NCBI GenBank assembly: GCA_958296295.1
Contig: OY282460.1
Coordinates: forward strand, 2,852,001 to 2,916,000
Reading direction: 5' to 3'
DNA from: an uncultured Pseudomonadales bacterium
Lineage (GTDB): Bacteria > Pseudomonadota > Gammaproteobacteria > Pseudomonadales > Azotimanducaceae
Length of the DNA: 64,000 nucleotides
The position numbers and the translations under genes are program-made. Position 1 is the stretch's first letter. Each line of letters opens with the position of its first letter. Shown piece by piece: positions 37,144 to 45,927 of the stretch. A model generated the notes under the pieces. The model worked only from the letters and a program-made list of their open reading frames with translations, did not search any database and had not been told where the DNA came from.

Positions 37144-38373
37144 TTGCTTGCCAACGACAACACCCGCCCCGTGAAGCTCCACACCGAATTCGATCCCCGC
37201 GTGGTCGCCATCGCCAAGCCGGCCCGCCACCACCGCTACCTGCTCGCGCCCAACGGCGATTGGCTGGGCACCGCGGACGGCGACACCCTGCGCGTTCAAG
37301 GCCATGTGGACGACGCGGCGATCTGGGACGCGACGGACGGCGGCTTCGAGCATGCGGTCACCGGGCTGCGGCTCGAGGCCGACGGCACCGCGCTGGAAGA
37401 ACCGACGCGTCTTCGCCGCGGCGGCGCGGAACTGGGCGCGGATGGCGGGCCAGGCGCCGGCGCCGACTTCACGGTGGCGCATGGGCCGGAGAAACTGCCG
37501 TCGGCGTCCTTGCGGGAGCTGCGCGAGCAAGGCTGGGTGTCGCTCACCTGCGTGTTGTCGCCGTCGGTGGTGGACGGCTTGCAAATGGTGGGTTGCGTGG
37601 ACGCCTACGAAGGCCGCGAACCGGTGCGCAAACCGCCGCTCGCACAGCATCCGGCGGTGGCGAAAGTCACCGCGGAGCCGGTGTCGCTGTGGCTCACCCG
37701 CGAATACATGGGCACGCGGGACATCCGCCTCGGCCACGCGCCGGGCGTCATGGCGCTGCCGCAAGACGACGGCCAGCGGGAAGTGCAGGGTTGGCACACG
37801 GATTTTCCGTACCTGTGGGGCACCGGGGACCGCGTGCCGATGCCGTCGGGTGATCTGGTGCTCGGCATGCAGCGCAACGTCTGCGTGTCGGACTTCCGCA
37901 AGGACAACGGCGCGACGGTCTTCAAACTCGGCAGCCACCGCTCCAACACGCCGCCGCCGGTGGAATGGGGCCGTTCCACGCAAACCTACCGCCGCGGCAG
38001 CCGGGCGAACAACGGCCTGCCCTACGGCGGGCCCCAAGCGGATGTCATCGAAGCCCCGGCCGGCAGCATCGTTCTCTACGACGCCCGCACTTGGCACCGC
38101 GCCGGCATGAACACGACGCCAAGCAAGCGCGGCGCCATGATCCAAGCCATCGTGCCCGGCTTCATCATGCCGTTCATGGACACCAGCGCCACCCTGAAGG
38201 CGTTCCTGGCGAGCGACGCCTGCAAACAAGTCACCGAGCGCGAGCGCAAGGAAATCGACAACCTCATGCTGCACAAGATCGCCGGCCCGGCCGGCGTCTT
38301 CGCGATCACCGTGGACGCGGAGCTCACGGAACGGGCCCGAGGCCAGCAAGCCGCCGCGGCTTCCGTCTACTGA
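37144..38373 (+). CDS. PhyH-like Fe(II)/2-oxoglutarate dioxygenase
   Basis: 409 residues. HxD iron ligands in 'GWHTDFPYLWGT', distal His in 'ARTWHRAGMNTTPS' and candidate 2-oxoglutarate Arg in 'SKRGAMIQAIVPGF'. The N-terminal about 110 residues are not catalytic in appearance. 'LREQGWVSLTCVLSPSVVD' starts the usual PhyH fold. The TTG at 37144 has GAGGAAGG just upstream and no better alternative nearby. Its stop codon overlaps the convergent phoR-like gene by 7 nt. It is the third PhyH-type enzyme in the window. Confidence 0.8.
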   Translation: MLANDNTRPVKLHTEFDPRVVAIAKPARHHRYLLAPNGDWLGTADGDTLRVQGHVDDAAIWDATDGGFEHAVTGLRLEADGTALEEPTRLRRGGAELGADGGPGAGADFTVAHGPEKLPSASLRELREQGWVSLTCVLSPSVVDGLQMVGCVDAYEGREPVRKPPLAQHPAVAKVTAEPVSLWLTREYMGTRDIRLGHAPGVMALPQDDGQREVQGWHTDFPYLWGTGDRVPMPSGDLVLGMQRNVCVSDFRKDNGATVFKLGSHRSNTPPPVEWGRSTQTYRRGSRANNGLPYGGPQADVIEAPAGSIVLYDARTWHRAGMNTTPSKRGAMIQAIVPGFIMPFMDTSATLKAFLASDACKQVTERERKEIDNLMLHKIAGPAGVFAITVDAELTERARGQQAAAASVY

Positions 38374-39485
38374 GCTATTGGTACCGAAGTACTGACCGCA
38401 ACGACGCCCGGCGCCGGCATCCGGCTTGAGGCCGGGTGGTCGAAGTCCGCAAGCGGCGGCAGCTCGAAGGCGAAGAGGCTCCCGGCGCCCAAGTCGCTGC
38501 GCACTTGCAGTTGGGTGCGGTGCCGACGCAGCACGTGCTTGACGATGGCGAGGCCGAGGCCGGTGCCGCCGCGCACCCGGCCCTCCGCCATGTCCACGCG
38601 AAAGAAACGCTCCGTCAAGCGCGAGAGGTGCTCCTCGGGTATGCCGACGCCTCGGTCCTCCACCTCAAAGCGCGGGCCGGTCTCGCCCCGCAGCCAGCGC
38701 ACGTTCACCACGCCGCCGTCCGGGCTGTAGCGGATGGCGTTGGTGATCAGGTTGAAGAACGCGCTGTGCAGTTCGCCCGGCACGGCGTCCGCCCGCAACG
38801 TCTCCTCCGCCTCCAGCACGATGTCGTGCGCTGGCGTGGCGAGTTGCCGGGCTTCCTTCACGGCGGACTCCAACATGCTCGCGGCGTGAACCTGCCGGAT
38901 GTCGTCCTTGCCGGGCATCGGCGACGACTCCAAACGGGTGAGGGTGAGCAGATCCTCCACCAGCGCCTTCATGCGGTCGGCCGGCGAGCGCATGCGCCCG
39001 AGCAGCCGGCGCAACGTCTCCTTGTCGATGTCCTCGTCCTCCAGCGCCTCGAGATAGCCGATGATCACCGTGAGGGGCGTGCGCAGCTCGTGCGAGACGT
39101 TGGCGATGAAGTCCTGGCGCATGGTCAGCAGCCGGTCGAGCATCGTGACGTCGCGGATGAGGATGATCGAGCGGGCGGAATCAACCGTGAGGTGGCGAAG
39201 TTCCAAGCGCCGCGCCTCGTCCACTGGCGAGGGCAGTTCGACGATGCCGTCCTCCACATCGCCGCGGACCAGCCCCTCGATGGCCCGGTCCCGCACTACG
39301 TCCTGCAACCGCCGCCGCCGGTCGTTGCGGGCGAGGCCCAAGAGGCTGCGCGCGCTGCGGTTCGCCGCTTCGATGACGCCTCGGTCTTGCAGGACGATCC
39401 AGCCGTCCGGCATCCAGTCCAGCGTGTTTCGCAGCCAGCGCAGCTCTTGGACGAGGCGCTTGACGAGCCCGCGCGAACGCCGCAA
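38367..39485 (-). CDS. phoR: PhoR-like histidine kinase lacking membrane helices
   Basis: 372 residues from a TTG start. PAS-like segment 'LDWMPDGWIVLQDRGVIEAA', HisKA 'DFIANVSHELRTPLTVIIGY' (phospho-His), N box 'NLITNAIRYSPDGG', G1 'EDRGVGIPEEHL' and G2 'GGTGLGLAIVKHVLRRHR'. The domains match PhoR, but the usual N-terminal membrane segment is missing: the sequence starts at the charged 'VKRLVQELRWLRNTLDWMP' region. It follows the phoB stop by 9 nt. It could be a soluble variant or the start could be misplaced, but little room exists upstream. Confidence 0.85.
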   Translation of the reverse strand: MRRSRGLVKRLVQELRWLRNTLDWMPDGWIVLQDRGVIEAANRSARSLLGLARNDRRRRLQDVVRDRAIEGLVRGDVEDGIVELPSPVDEARRLELRHLTVDSARSIILIRDVTMLDRLLTMRQDFIANVSHELRTPLTVIIGYLEALEDEDIDKETLRRLLGRMRSPADRMKALVEDLLTLTRLESSPMPGKDDIRQVHAASMLESAVKEARQLATPAHDIVLEAEETLRADAVPGELHSAFFNLITNAIRYSPDGGVVNVRWLRGETGPRFEVEDRGVGIPEEHLSRLTERFFRVDMAEGRVRGGTGLGLAIVKHVLRRHRTQLQVRSDLGAGSLFAFELPPLADFDHPASSRMPAPGVVAVSTSVPIAQ

Positions 39486-39494
39486 CGAGGCGCC

Positions 39495-40193
39495 CTAGCC
39501 AGCCGCCAACTGCGGCGCCAGCCGATAGCCGACGCCGCGCACGGTCTGCACGGTCTTGTCCATGCCGAAAGGCGAAAGGGCCCGACGCAGGCGCAGCACG
39601 TGCACATCCACGGTTCGCTCTTCCACAAACACGTTGCGCCCCCAGACGCGGTCCAGCAGTTGGCCGCGGTCGAAGGCGCGATCGGGATTGCGCATCAGCA
39701 GCTCGAGCAGACGAAACTCCGTGGGCCCGATCCGAACCCGATCGTCCCCCACGACGACATGGTGGCCGCGGGTGTCGAGCTTCAGCGGGCCGATTTCCAA
39801 CACGCCGTCTTCCGGCTCGCCGCTGCGCCGCAGCAGCGCCTTGATGCGGGCGACGAGCTCGCGGGGCGAAAAGGGTTTCGTCATGTAGTCGTCGAAGCCG
39901 GCGTCAAAGCCCTTCAGCTTGTCGGCTTCTTCGCCCCGCGCCGTCAACATGAGCAGCGGGAGATCGCGTGTCAGCGCGTCCTGACGCAGCTTTCGCGCCA
40001 GTTGCACGCCGCTCAAGCCGGGCAGCATCCAATCGATGATGGCCAGCCCGGGCAGCGGCCCTTCGAGCATCGCGAGCGCCTGCTCGGCGGTTTCCGCCGT
40101 CGCCACGACAAAGCCCGCCCGTTCCAGCGAGAAGGTGAGCATCTCGCGAATGTCCCTCTCGTCCTCGACGAGCAGGACAGTGTTCGATGGCAT
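39495..40193 (-). CDS. phoB: Phosphate regulon response regulator PhoB
   Basis: 232 residues. Receiver domain with acidic pocket in 'LLVEDERDIREML', phospho-Asp in 'AIIDWMLPGLSG' (about residue 54), 'LLMLTARGEE' and Lys in 'DDYMTKPFSPRELVARIKAL'. The OmpR-type winged helix includes 'IGPTEFRLLELLMRNP' and 'VDVHVLRLRRAL'. The strong match to PhoB and the adjacent PhoR-like kinase support the name. No pst genes or clear Pho box were found nearby. It is divergent from the dienelactone hydrolase across 191 bp. Confidence 0.9.
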   Translation of the reverse strand: MPSNTVLLVEDERDIREMLTFSLERAGFVVATAETAEQALAMLEGPLPGLAIIDWMLPGLSGVQLARKLRQDALTRDLPLLMLTARGEEADKLKGFDAGFDDYMTKPFSPRELVARIKALLRRSGEPEDGVLEIGPLKLDTRGHHVVVGDDRVRIGPTEFRLLELLMRNPDRAFDRGQLLDRVWGRNVFVEERTVDVHVLRLRRALSPFGMDKTVQTVRGVGYRLAPQLAAG

Positions 40194-40384
40194 CGGCTAG
40201 ACTCCGTTCCGTTGGAGTAGTTGGAGTAAACGAACGTGGCGAACCGTAAGCCGGAATTATGACACATTGATGATCGTGCCCGGATCGGCCGACACCGCGT
40301 TTTGGCGGCAAGAGCCGCGAGGGGCCTTGGGGCACCGGGTTCATGGGGATGGCCGCCGGTCGGCCGAGCAAGGGGGAAAAGCGC

Positions 40385-41053
40385 ATGGCGAATAGACAAT
40401 TGCGGGCGGACGACGGCTTCGCCTTCACCGTGTACGAGGCGCTGCCGCCGCAGGCCCCGCGCGGGGCGGTGGTGGTGGTGCAGGAGATCTTCGGCGTCAA
40501 CGCCCACATCCGCGAAGTGGCGGACGGCTACGCCGCCGAAGGCTACGCGGCGCTGGCGCCGGCCATCTTCGATCGGGCCGAGCGCGGCGTCGAACTGGGC
40601 TACGACGCCGCCGGCATGGCGCGCGGGCGCGAAATCGCGTTTAGCGGCCTCGACCGGGATGCCACGTTGCGCGATTTGCAAGCCACCGTGGAGGAGGCAG
40701 GCAAGTACGGCGCGACCGGCATGGTGGGCTATTGCTACGGCGGCCTCATGACGTGGCTTTCCGCCTGCGGGCTGAGCGGCCTTTCGTGCGCGAGCGCCTA
40801 CTACGGTGGCGGCATCGCGGGCACGCTGGACCGCAAGCCGAACTGCCCGCTCATCATGCATTTCGGCGCCTTGGACGCGCACATCCCCATGACTGATGTG
40901 GAGAAGATCAAGGCGGCGTTGCCGGACGTGCCGGTGCACGTGTACGACGCCGACCACGGCTTCAACTGCGACCACCGCGGCAGCCACCACGAACCGTCCG
41001 CGGCCTTGGCGCGGCAGCGCACGCTGGCGCTCTTCGCCGAGCATCTCGGCTGA
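40385..41053 (+). CDS. Dienelactone hydrolase family protein
   Basis: 222 residues, alpha/beta hydrolase with a Cys nucleophile in 'MVGYCYGGLMTW', acid in 'HFGALDAHIPMTDVEK' and His in 'YDADHGFNCDHRGSH'. 'VVVVQEIFGVNAHIREVAD' is the conserved N-terminal DLH block. The family hydrolyses dienelactones and other esters; substrate unknown here. Start ATG 40385 has AAGGGGGAAAA upstream. A stand-alone gene. Confidence 0.92.
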   Translation: MANRQLRADDGFAFTVYEALPPQAPRGAVVVVQEIFGVNAHIREVADGYAAEGYAALAPAIFDRAERGVELGYDAAGMARGREIAFSGLDRDATLRDLQATVEEAGKYGATGMVGYCYGGLMTWLSACGLSGLSCASAYYGGGIAGTLDRKPNCPLIMHFGALDAHIPMTDVEKIKAALPDVPVHVYDADHGFNCDHRGSHHEPSAALARQRTLALFAEHLG

Positions 41054-41302
41054 GCGCGGCCGGCGAGCGCGGCCACCCCTTGTTGACAACCGCCAATGCG
41101 TTCTTGATGCTTGCCGCGGTTCGACGAGAGTGGCGAGCCGCCCGGAAGCCAATCGGCGGGCCGGTGGCGGAAACAGCGAAAGGAACCCTTGACATTCGCC
41201 CCAAGTGGGTAGTCAATTGACACGAGCGCCTTGGGGGGCACTGGCGCGTCCCGAAGCGATGCTCTAAAAACAGCCAGCGTAGGGAGGATCGTAGTTACGG
41301 TC
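41054..41302. other. Intergenic region before the TonB locus
   Basis: 249 bp without a gene, upstream of the DUF3450 gene. It contains three TTGACA hexamers on the plus strand, at 41083-41088, 41189-41194 and 41217-41222. None has a convincing -10 box at 16-18 bp, so I list them only as possible promoter parts. A Fur-type operator would be expected if the system imports iron chelates, but I do not see a recognisable one. Confidence 0.3.
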
Positions 41303-42082
41303 ATGGACATCTGCTCAACGAAAAGGCCCGCGGCCATCTGCGCCGTGGTCGCCCTCGCCGCAGGGCTCGCGACGAATGCGGGCGCCACCACGCTGGCGGA
41401 CATATTCGCCGTGGCGGACCGCATCAACCAGCAAGCCAAGGCATCGCAAGCCAAGGTGGACGCGCTCAGCGACGAGACCCGGGACCTCTTCCACACGTAC
41501 CGCACCACCTTGAAGGACGTCGAAGGCCTGCGCGTGCTCAACGCCAACAAGGAGCGGATGATCGCCCGGCAAGAGCGCGAGATGGCGGAGATCAGAGAGA
41601 ACATGGAGAAGGTGACCGGCGTCGAGCGCCAGGTGACACCCCTCATGGATCGCATGGTCACCGCCTTGGAGCAGTTCATCCGCCTCGACATCCCCATCCT
41701 GCGCGAAGAGCGCGAAGATCGAGCGCGGCGGCTGCGGGACACTTTGGATCGGCAAGATGTCGCCGTGTCGGAGAAGTTCAGCCAAGTGCTGCAGGCGTAC
41801 CAAATCGAAAACGACTACGGACGCGCCCTGGACGCCTACACCGGCCAGATCGACGTGGACGGCGTCGAACGCGTGGTGGACATTCTCTACGTCGGCCGCG
41901 TCGCCCTCCTCTATCAAACCACCGACGGCGCCGAGACCGGCCACTGGAACCGCCAAGAGAAGCGTTGGGAAGTTCTGGACGACAGCTATCAAGCCGCGGT
42001 GCGCAACGGCATCCGCATGGCGCGCAGCCAAGCCGCCCTCAACCTGTTGCCGGTGCCGGTGCGACTGGAGGAATCGAAGTGA
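41303..42082 (+). CDS. DUF3450 family periplasmic protein
   Basis: 259 residues: N-terminal signal peptide ('PAAICAVVALAAGLATNAGA'), then a long helical, coiled-coil-like body and the DUF3450 C-terminal block 'ALLYQTTDGAETGHWNRQEK'. DUF3450 proteins are found at the head of TonB2-type energy-transducing loci. The GTG start of the next gene overlaps its stop (GTGA). It is presumed to be a periplasmic scaffold of the TtpC/ExbB/ExbD/TonB complex (inference from context). Confidence 0.88.
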   Translation: MDICSTKRPAAICAVVALAAGLATNAGATTLADIFAVADRINQQAKASQAKVDALSDETRDLFHTYRTTLKDVEGLRVLNANKERMIARQEREMAEIRENMEKVTGVERQVTPLMDRMVTALEQFIRLDIPILREEREDRARRLRDTLDRQDVAVSEKFSQVLQAYQIENDYGRALDAYTGQIDVDGVERVVDILYVGRVALLYQTTDGAETGHWNRQEKRWEVLDDSYQAAVRNGIRMARSQAALNLLPVPVRLEESK

Positions 42083-43605
42083 AACAAATGATCAACCCCA
42101 ACCCGACCAGCACCCTGTCCATGCGCCAACCCATGGGCCACCACGGTCTCGCCACCGCGGCGCTCGCCGCCCTCCTTTCCTGCGGCGCCTTCGCCCAGTC
42201 CGAGGAGGCCGCCGATGCGGACTCCGCCCCCCTGCCAGAGGTGGTGGAAGTGAACACCTTGGACGAGCTGCTCAAGAACGTGGAGGATCGGCGGGTCGTG
42301 GAGAGTCGCGAAAACGTCCGGCGCGAGCGGGAGTTTCAGGAGCGCAAGGATCAACAAGCGAAGATGCTCGCGGACGCCGAGGCGGAGCAACGTCGGCAAA
42401 ACCAGCGCAGCACCCGTTTGGAAGCCCTCTACGACGAGAACGAACGCAAGATCGGCCAGATGCAGGAGCAGTACACCGAGCGTCTCGGAAGCCTAGGCGA
42501 GTTGTTCGGCGTGCTTCAGCAGGTTGCCGGAGACACTCGCGGCAAGTTCCACGATTCGATCATCAGCGCCCAGTTCCCCAACCGCGGCGAAGCGCTCAGC
42601 GCGTTGGCCGCCAAGATGGGGAAAGCAACGCAGCTCGCCACCATTGACGACATGGAACACCTTTGGATCGATCTGCAAAGGGAGATGACCGAGTCGGGCC
42701 GCGTCACCCGCTTCACCGGCGAAGTCAACATGCTCGACGGCAGAGCCGTTGAAGCCGAAATGGTGCGCGTCGGATCGTTCGCCATCATCGACGAGAACGG
42801 CTATGTGAACTACGACATCGGCACCGGCACCTTGGTGGAACTTGGCCGGCAACCGGAGGCGCAGTTCGCTTCCACCGCCGAGGATCTGTTCGAGTCCGAC
42901 GGCGAGCTCGTGGCGTTCGCGGTGGACCCCACCCGCGGCCAGCTCACATCCCTGCTCATCCAGAAAAAAACGCTTGCCGAGATGGTGGGCAAGCCTTTCG
43001 GCGGCTTCGCCAAGGGCCAGTGCTATCTGCCGTTTTGCGACGGTCAGGGCGGCTACCCCGGCGCCATCATCATCATCGTGGGATTCATCGGCGTGATCAT
43101 GGCCATCGAGCGCCTTGTCGTGCTGACGATGGTGGGCACCAAGGTGAAACGCCAACGAGCGACACCCGGTGAGCCGGCCAACGACAACCCCCTCGGGCGC
43201 GTGATCAAGGTGCATCAAGACAACCGGGAAGTGGACACCGAAACGCTGTCACTTAAGCTGGGCGAAGCGATCCTCAGCGAGATGCCGGCCTTAACGCGGA
43301 GCATCAGCATCATCCAAGTGATCTCGGTGGTGGCGCCGTTGATGGGACTGCTCGGCACGGTTATCGGCATGATCGAGACCTTCCAGTCCATCACGCTGTT
43401 TGGCGCCGGAGACCCGAAGACGATGGCGAGCGGCATTTCCACGGCGTTGATGACGACCGTGCTCGGCCTCTGCGTCGCCATTCCGACCACGTTGTTGCAC
43501 GCCATCGTGTCGCAGCGCAGCCGCTCCATCGTGCACGTGCTCGAGGAGCAGGCCGAAGGCGTCATCGCCCAGCACGCCGAAGAATCCGGCCGGCCGCTCG
43601 ATTAG
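42079..43605 (+). CDS. ttpC: TtpC-like MotA/TolQ/ExbB protein with periplasmic extension
   Basis: 508 residues. N-terminal signal sequence, long periplasmic coiled-coil region to about residue 330, then a membrane helix 'PGAIIIIVGFIGVIMAIERL' and the MotA/TolQ/ExbB channel domain with 'VISVVAPLMGLLGTVIGMI' and 'SGISTALMTTVLGLCVAIP'. This matches TtpC of the Vibrio TonB2 system. The GTG at 42079 has GGAGG 7 nt upstream and overlaps the previous stop; ATG 42088 is a weaker choice. Confidence 0.88.
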   Translation: MKQMINPNPTSTLSMRQPMGHHGLATAALAALLSCGAFAQSEEAADADSAPLPEVVEVNTLDELLKNVEDRRVVESRENVRREREFQERKDQQAKMLADAEAEQRRQNQRSTRLEALYDENERKIGQMQEQYTERLGSLGELFGVLQQVAGDTRGKFHDSIISAQFPNRGEALSALAAKMGKATQLATIDDMEHLWIDLQREMTESGRVTRFTGEVNMLDGRAVEAEMVRVGSFAIIDENGYVNYDIGTGTLVELGRQPEAQFASTAEDLFESDGELVAFAVDPTRGQLTSLLIQKKTLAEMVGKPFGGFAKGQCYLPFCDGQGGYPGAIIIIVGFIGVIMAIERLVVLTMVGTKVKRQRATPGEPANDNPLGRVIKVHQDNREVDTETLSLKLGEAILSEMPALTRSISIIQVISVVAPLMGLLGTVIGMIETFQSITLFGAGDPKTMASGISTALMTTVLGLCVAIPTTLLHAIVSQRSRSIVHVLEEQAEGVIAQHAEESGRPLD

Positions 43606-43643
43606 GCCCAGTGGGTGAACAGCGTTAGGGAACGGCCACGCCG

Positions 43644-44162
43644 ATGATCTACGAAACCTACATCGGGCTGTCGGCGTTCTTCGCCCAAGGGGGCGACGTG
43701 CTCTACCTGATCGCGATCACGACGTTCCTGATGTGGACGCTGATGTTCGAGCGGTTCTGGTACTTCCGCGCCGAGCACAAGAACGTCGTGCGGGACGTGA
43801 CGGAAACGTGGGAGGGCCGGAGCGAGCGCCGTTCCTGGTCCGCCCACGCGATCCGCGACGCGTTGGTGTCGCAGGCCAAGGAGAACATCAACGGCCCTTT
43901 CCCCATCATCCTCACCTGCGTCACCCTGTGCCCGCTGCTCGGCCTGCTCGGCACGGTCACCGGCATGATCGCCGTCTTCGACGCCATGGCCACCCAGGGC
44001 GGCAACGCCCGCTCCATGGCGGCGGGCGTCTCGCAGGCGACCATACCAACCATGTGCGGGATGATCGCTTCGCTTTCCGGCATCTTCGGCACGACGTTTT
44101 TGCGCCGCAAGATACGCTACGAGACGGAGCTCGTTCAGGACCACCTGACGATGGACCACTAA
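43644..44162 (+). CDS. exbB: ExbB-type proton channel subunit
   Basis: 172 residues, small MotA/TolQ/ExbB family member with 'LTCVTLCPLLGLLGTVTGMI' and 'AAGVSQATIPTMCGMIASLS'. It forms the inner-membrane proton channel that energises TonB. It lies 38 nt after the TtpC-like gene, in the middle of the locus. Confidence 0.93.
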   Translation: MIYETYIGLSAFFAQGGDVLYLIAITTFLMWTLMFERFWYFRAEHKNVVRDVTETWEGRSERRSWSAHAIRDALVSQAKENINGPFPIILTCVTLCPLLGLLGTVTGMIAVFDAMATQGGNARSMAAGVSQATIPTMCGMIASLSGIFGTTFLRRKIRYETELVQDHLTMDH

Positions 44163-44203
44163 CGGGCACCGTGGCATGAGCGCAAACCCTTGAGGAGCCT
44201 TTC

Positions 44204-44617
44204 GTGATAAACCGCCCGGGCCGCTTCAGCACCGAGGACGAAGACTCGGACATCAACCTGACGCCGATGCTGGACGTCGTCTTCATCATGCTGATCTTTT
44301 TCATCGTGACGGCGACGTTCATCAAACAGCCGGGGACCGAAGTTTCCAGGCCCGATGCGCTGACGTCCGTGCAGAAGCCGACGGTGAGCGTGTTGGTGGC
44401 CATCAATTCGGCTGGCGAAATCTGGGTGGACAAGAAGCGCGTGGACGCCGCCGCCGTGGGGGCCATGATCGAGCGGCTGCACACCGAGAACCCCAGAGGC
44501 GGTTTGGTGCTGCAAGCGGATCGCAAGGCGAAATACGAGCAGGTGAAGGCGGTGTTGGACGCCGCCCGGCGAGTCGGCCTCACCGAGGTCGCGATTTCCA
44601 CTGAACGGAACACTTGA
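44204..44617 (+). CDS. exbD: ExbD-type proton channel subunit
   Basis: 137 residues. N-terminal 'DINLTPMLDVVFIMLIFFIV' contains the membrane helix with the proton-carrying Asp of 'MLDV'. The periplasmic domain ends 'AARRVGLTEVAISTERNT'. The GTG at 44204 has GAGGAG upstream. It lies 41 nt after exbB. Confidence 0.94.
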   Translation: MINRPGRFSTEDEDSDINLTPMLDVVFIMLIFFIVTATFIKQPGTEVSRPDALTSVQKPTVSVLVAINSAGEIWVDKKRVDAAAVGAMIERLHTENPRGGLVLQADRKAKYEQVKAVLDAARRVGLTEVAISTERNT

Positions 44618-44639
44618 CGCACCCGACGAGGAGGCAAAC

Positions 44640-45242
44640 ATGGCAATTCGGTTCGTTGGCGCCGTCGCTCTTGGCGGCGTAGTCACCTTGGCGCTCTTGA
44701 TGCTGATGCGCGCCGTCATCGCCAATCCCCAAGCGACCGTCGACGACACCTTCTCCGGCCACATCGTGGAGCTGGTGCACGTGCAGGAAGACCGGGATGT
44801 GCTTGTCGAGCAGAGGTTGCCCGACCCGCCGCCGCCACCGGACGAGCCGCCACCGGATCTGCCCCCGCCAACGGTCGACACGAACGTGTCGGTCGGCGTC
44901 GCCATCGGCGATGTGCAAGTGGACTCGAACATCGACATCGGAAACGCCGGGGGCTTCAGCCAGGACGGCGAGTACCTGCCAATCATCAAGGTGCAGCCCG
45001 TCTATCCGCGGCGCGCCTTGAGCCGCGGCATCGAAGGTCACGTCATTGTCGAGTTCGTGGTCACGGAGACGGGTTCGGTGCGGGACCCGGTGGTCATCGA
45101 AGCGCAACCGCCCGGCATTTTCGATCGCGCCGCGGTCGCCGCCGCGTTGAAGTTCAAGTACAAGCCCAAGATGGTGGACGGCCAACCCGTGGCCGTCTCG
45201 GGCGTGCAAAACATCATCCGGTTCCAGCTGGAAGACGAGTGA
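44640..45242 (+). CDS. tonB: TonB energy transducer, tandem copy 1
   Basis: 200 residues. N-terminal membrane helix 'GGVVTLALLMLMRAVIA', short proline-rich spacer 'PDPPPPPDEPPPDLPPP', and a TonB C-terminal domain 'PVYPRRALSRGIEGHVIVEF' to 'VSGVQNIIRFQLEDE'. Small, as in TonB2-type proteins. GAGG precedes ATG 44640. It is followed 56 nt later by a second copy whose last about 70 codons are almost identical in nucleotide sequence. Confidence 0.93.
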   Translation: MAIRFVGAVALGGVVTLALLMLMRAVIANPQATVDDTFSGHIVELVHVQEDRDVLVEQRLPDPPPPPDEPPPDLPPPTVDTNVSVGVAIGDVQVDSNIDIGNAGGFSQDGEYLPIIKVQPVYPRRALSRGIEGHVIVEFVVTETGSVRDPVVIEAQPPGIFDRAAVAAALKFKYKPKMVDGQPVAVSGVQNIIRFQLEDE

Positions 45243-45298
45243 TCGGGGCCGGGTGATCGGATTCTGAAACAGGACATTCAGGCAACGAGGAGACCAAC

Positions 45299-45901
45299 AT
45301 GGCGATTCGTTTCTTTGGCGCCGTCGTTTTTGGCGGCACAGTAACTCTGGCGCTCTTGATGTTGATGCGCACCGTCATCGCCAATCCCGACGGTGCTGTC
45401 GAACAGACCTTCACCGGCCATGTCGTGGAGCTGGTGCATGTGCAGGAGGACCGCGACGTGGTGGTGGAGCAGCGGTTGCCGGAACCGCCGCCGCCGCCGG
45501 ACGAGCCGCCACCGGATCTGCCTCCTCCGCCCATGAACACGAACGTGCAGGTCGGCGTTGCCATCGGCGATGTTCAAGTGGACGCGAACGCCGACATCGG
45601 CGGCATCGGCGGCTTTTCGCCGGATGGCGAGTACCTGCCCATCGTCAAGGTGCAACCCGTCTATCCGGGGCGCGCCTTGGCCAGAGGCATCGAAGGTCAC
45701 GTCATTGTCGAGTTCGTGGTCACGGAGACGGGTTCGGTTCGGGACCCGGTGGTCATCGAAGCGCAACCGCCCGGCATTTTCGATCGCGCCGCGGTCGCCG
45801 CCGCGTTGAAGTTCAAATACAAGCCCAAGATGGTGGACGGCCGACCCGTAGCCGTCTCGGGCGTGCAAAACATCATCCGGTTCCAGCTGGAAGACGAGTG
45901 A
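45299..45901 (+). CDS. tonB: TonB energy transducer, tandem copy 2
   Basis: 200 residues, paralogue of the preceding gene with the same length and layout: 'GGTVTLALLMLMRTVIANP', spacer 'PEPPPPPDEPPPDLPPPPMN' and a TonB domain. About 26 of the first 129 residues differ from copy 1, but only one of the last 71 (Arg for Gln). GAGGAG precedes ATG 45299. The two may serve different outer-membrane receptors through their divergent N-terminal or linker parts, or the copy may simply raise dosage. Confidence 0.93.
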   Translation: MAIRFFGAVVFGGTVTLALLMLMRTVIANPDGAVEQTFTGHVVELVHVQEDRDVVVEQRLPEPPPPPDEPPPDLPPPPMNTNVQVGVAIGDVQVDANADIGGIGGFSPDGEYLPIVKVQPVYPGRALARGIEGHVIVEFVVTETGSVRDPVVIEAQPPGIFDRAAVAAALKFKYKPKMVDGRPVAVSGVQNIIRFQLEDE

Positions 45902-45927
45902 CCTTTTTTCGCACTGGGGAGGCAAAG

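Noticed and set aside
41083..41088. TTGACA as a -35 box for the TonB locus
   Set aside because: No acceptable -10 box at 16-18 bp; the other two TTGACA hexamers in the gap have the same problem.
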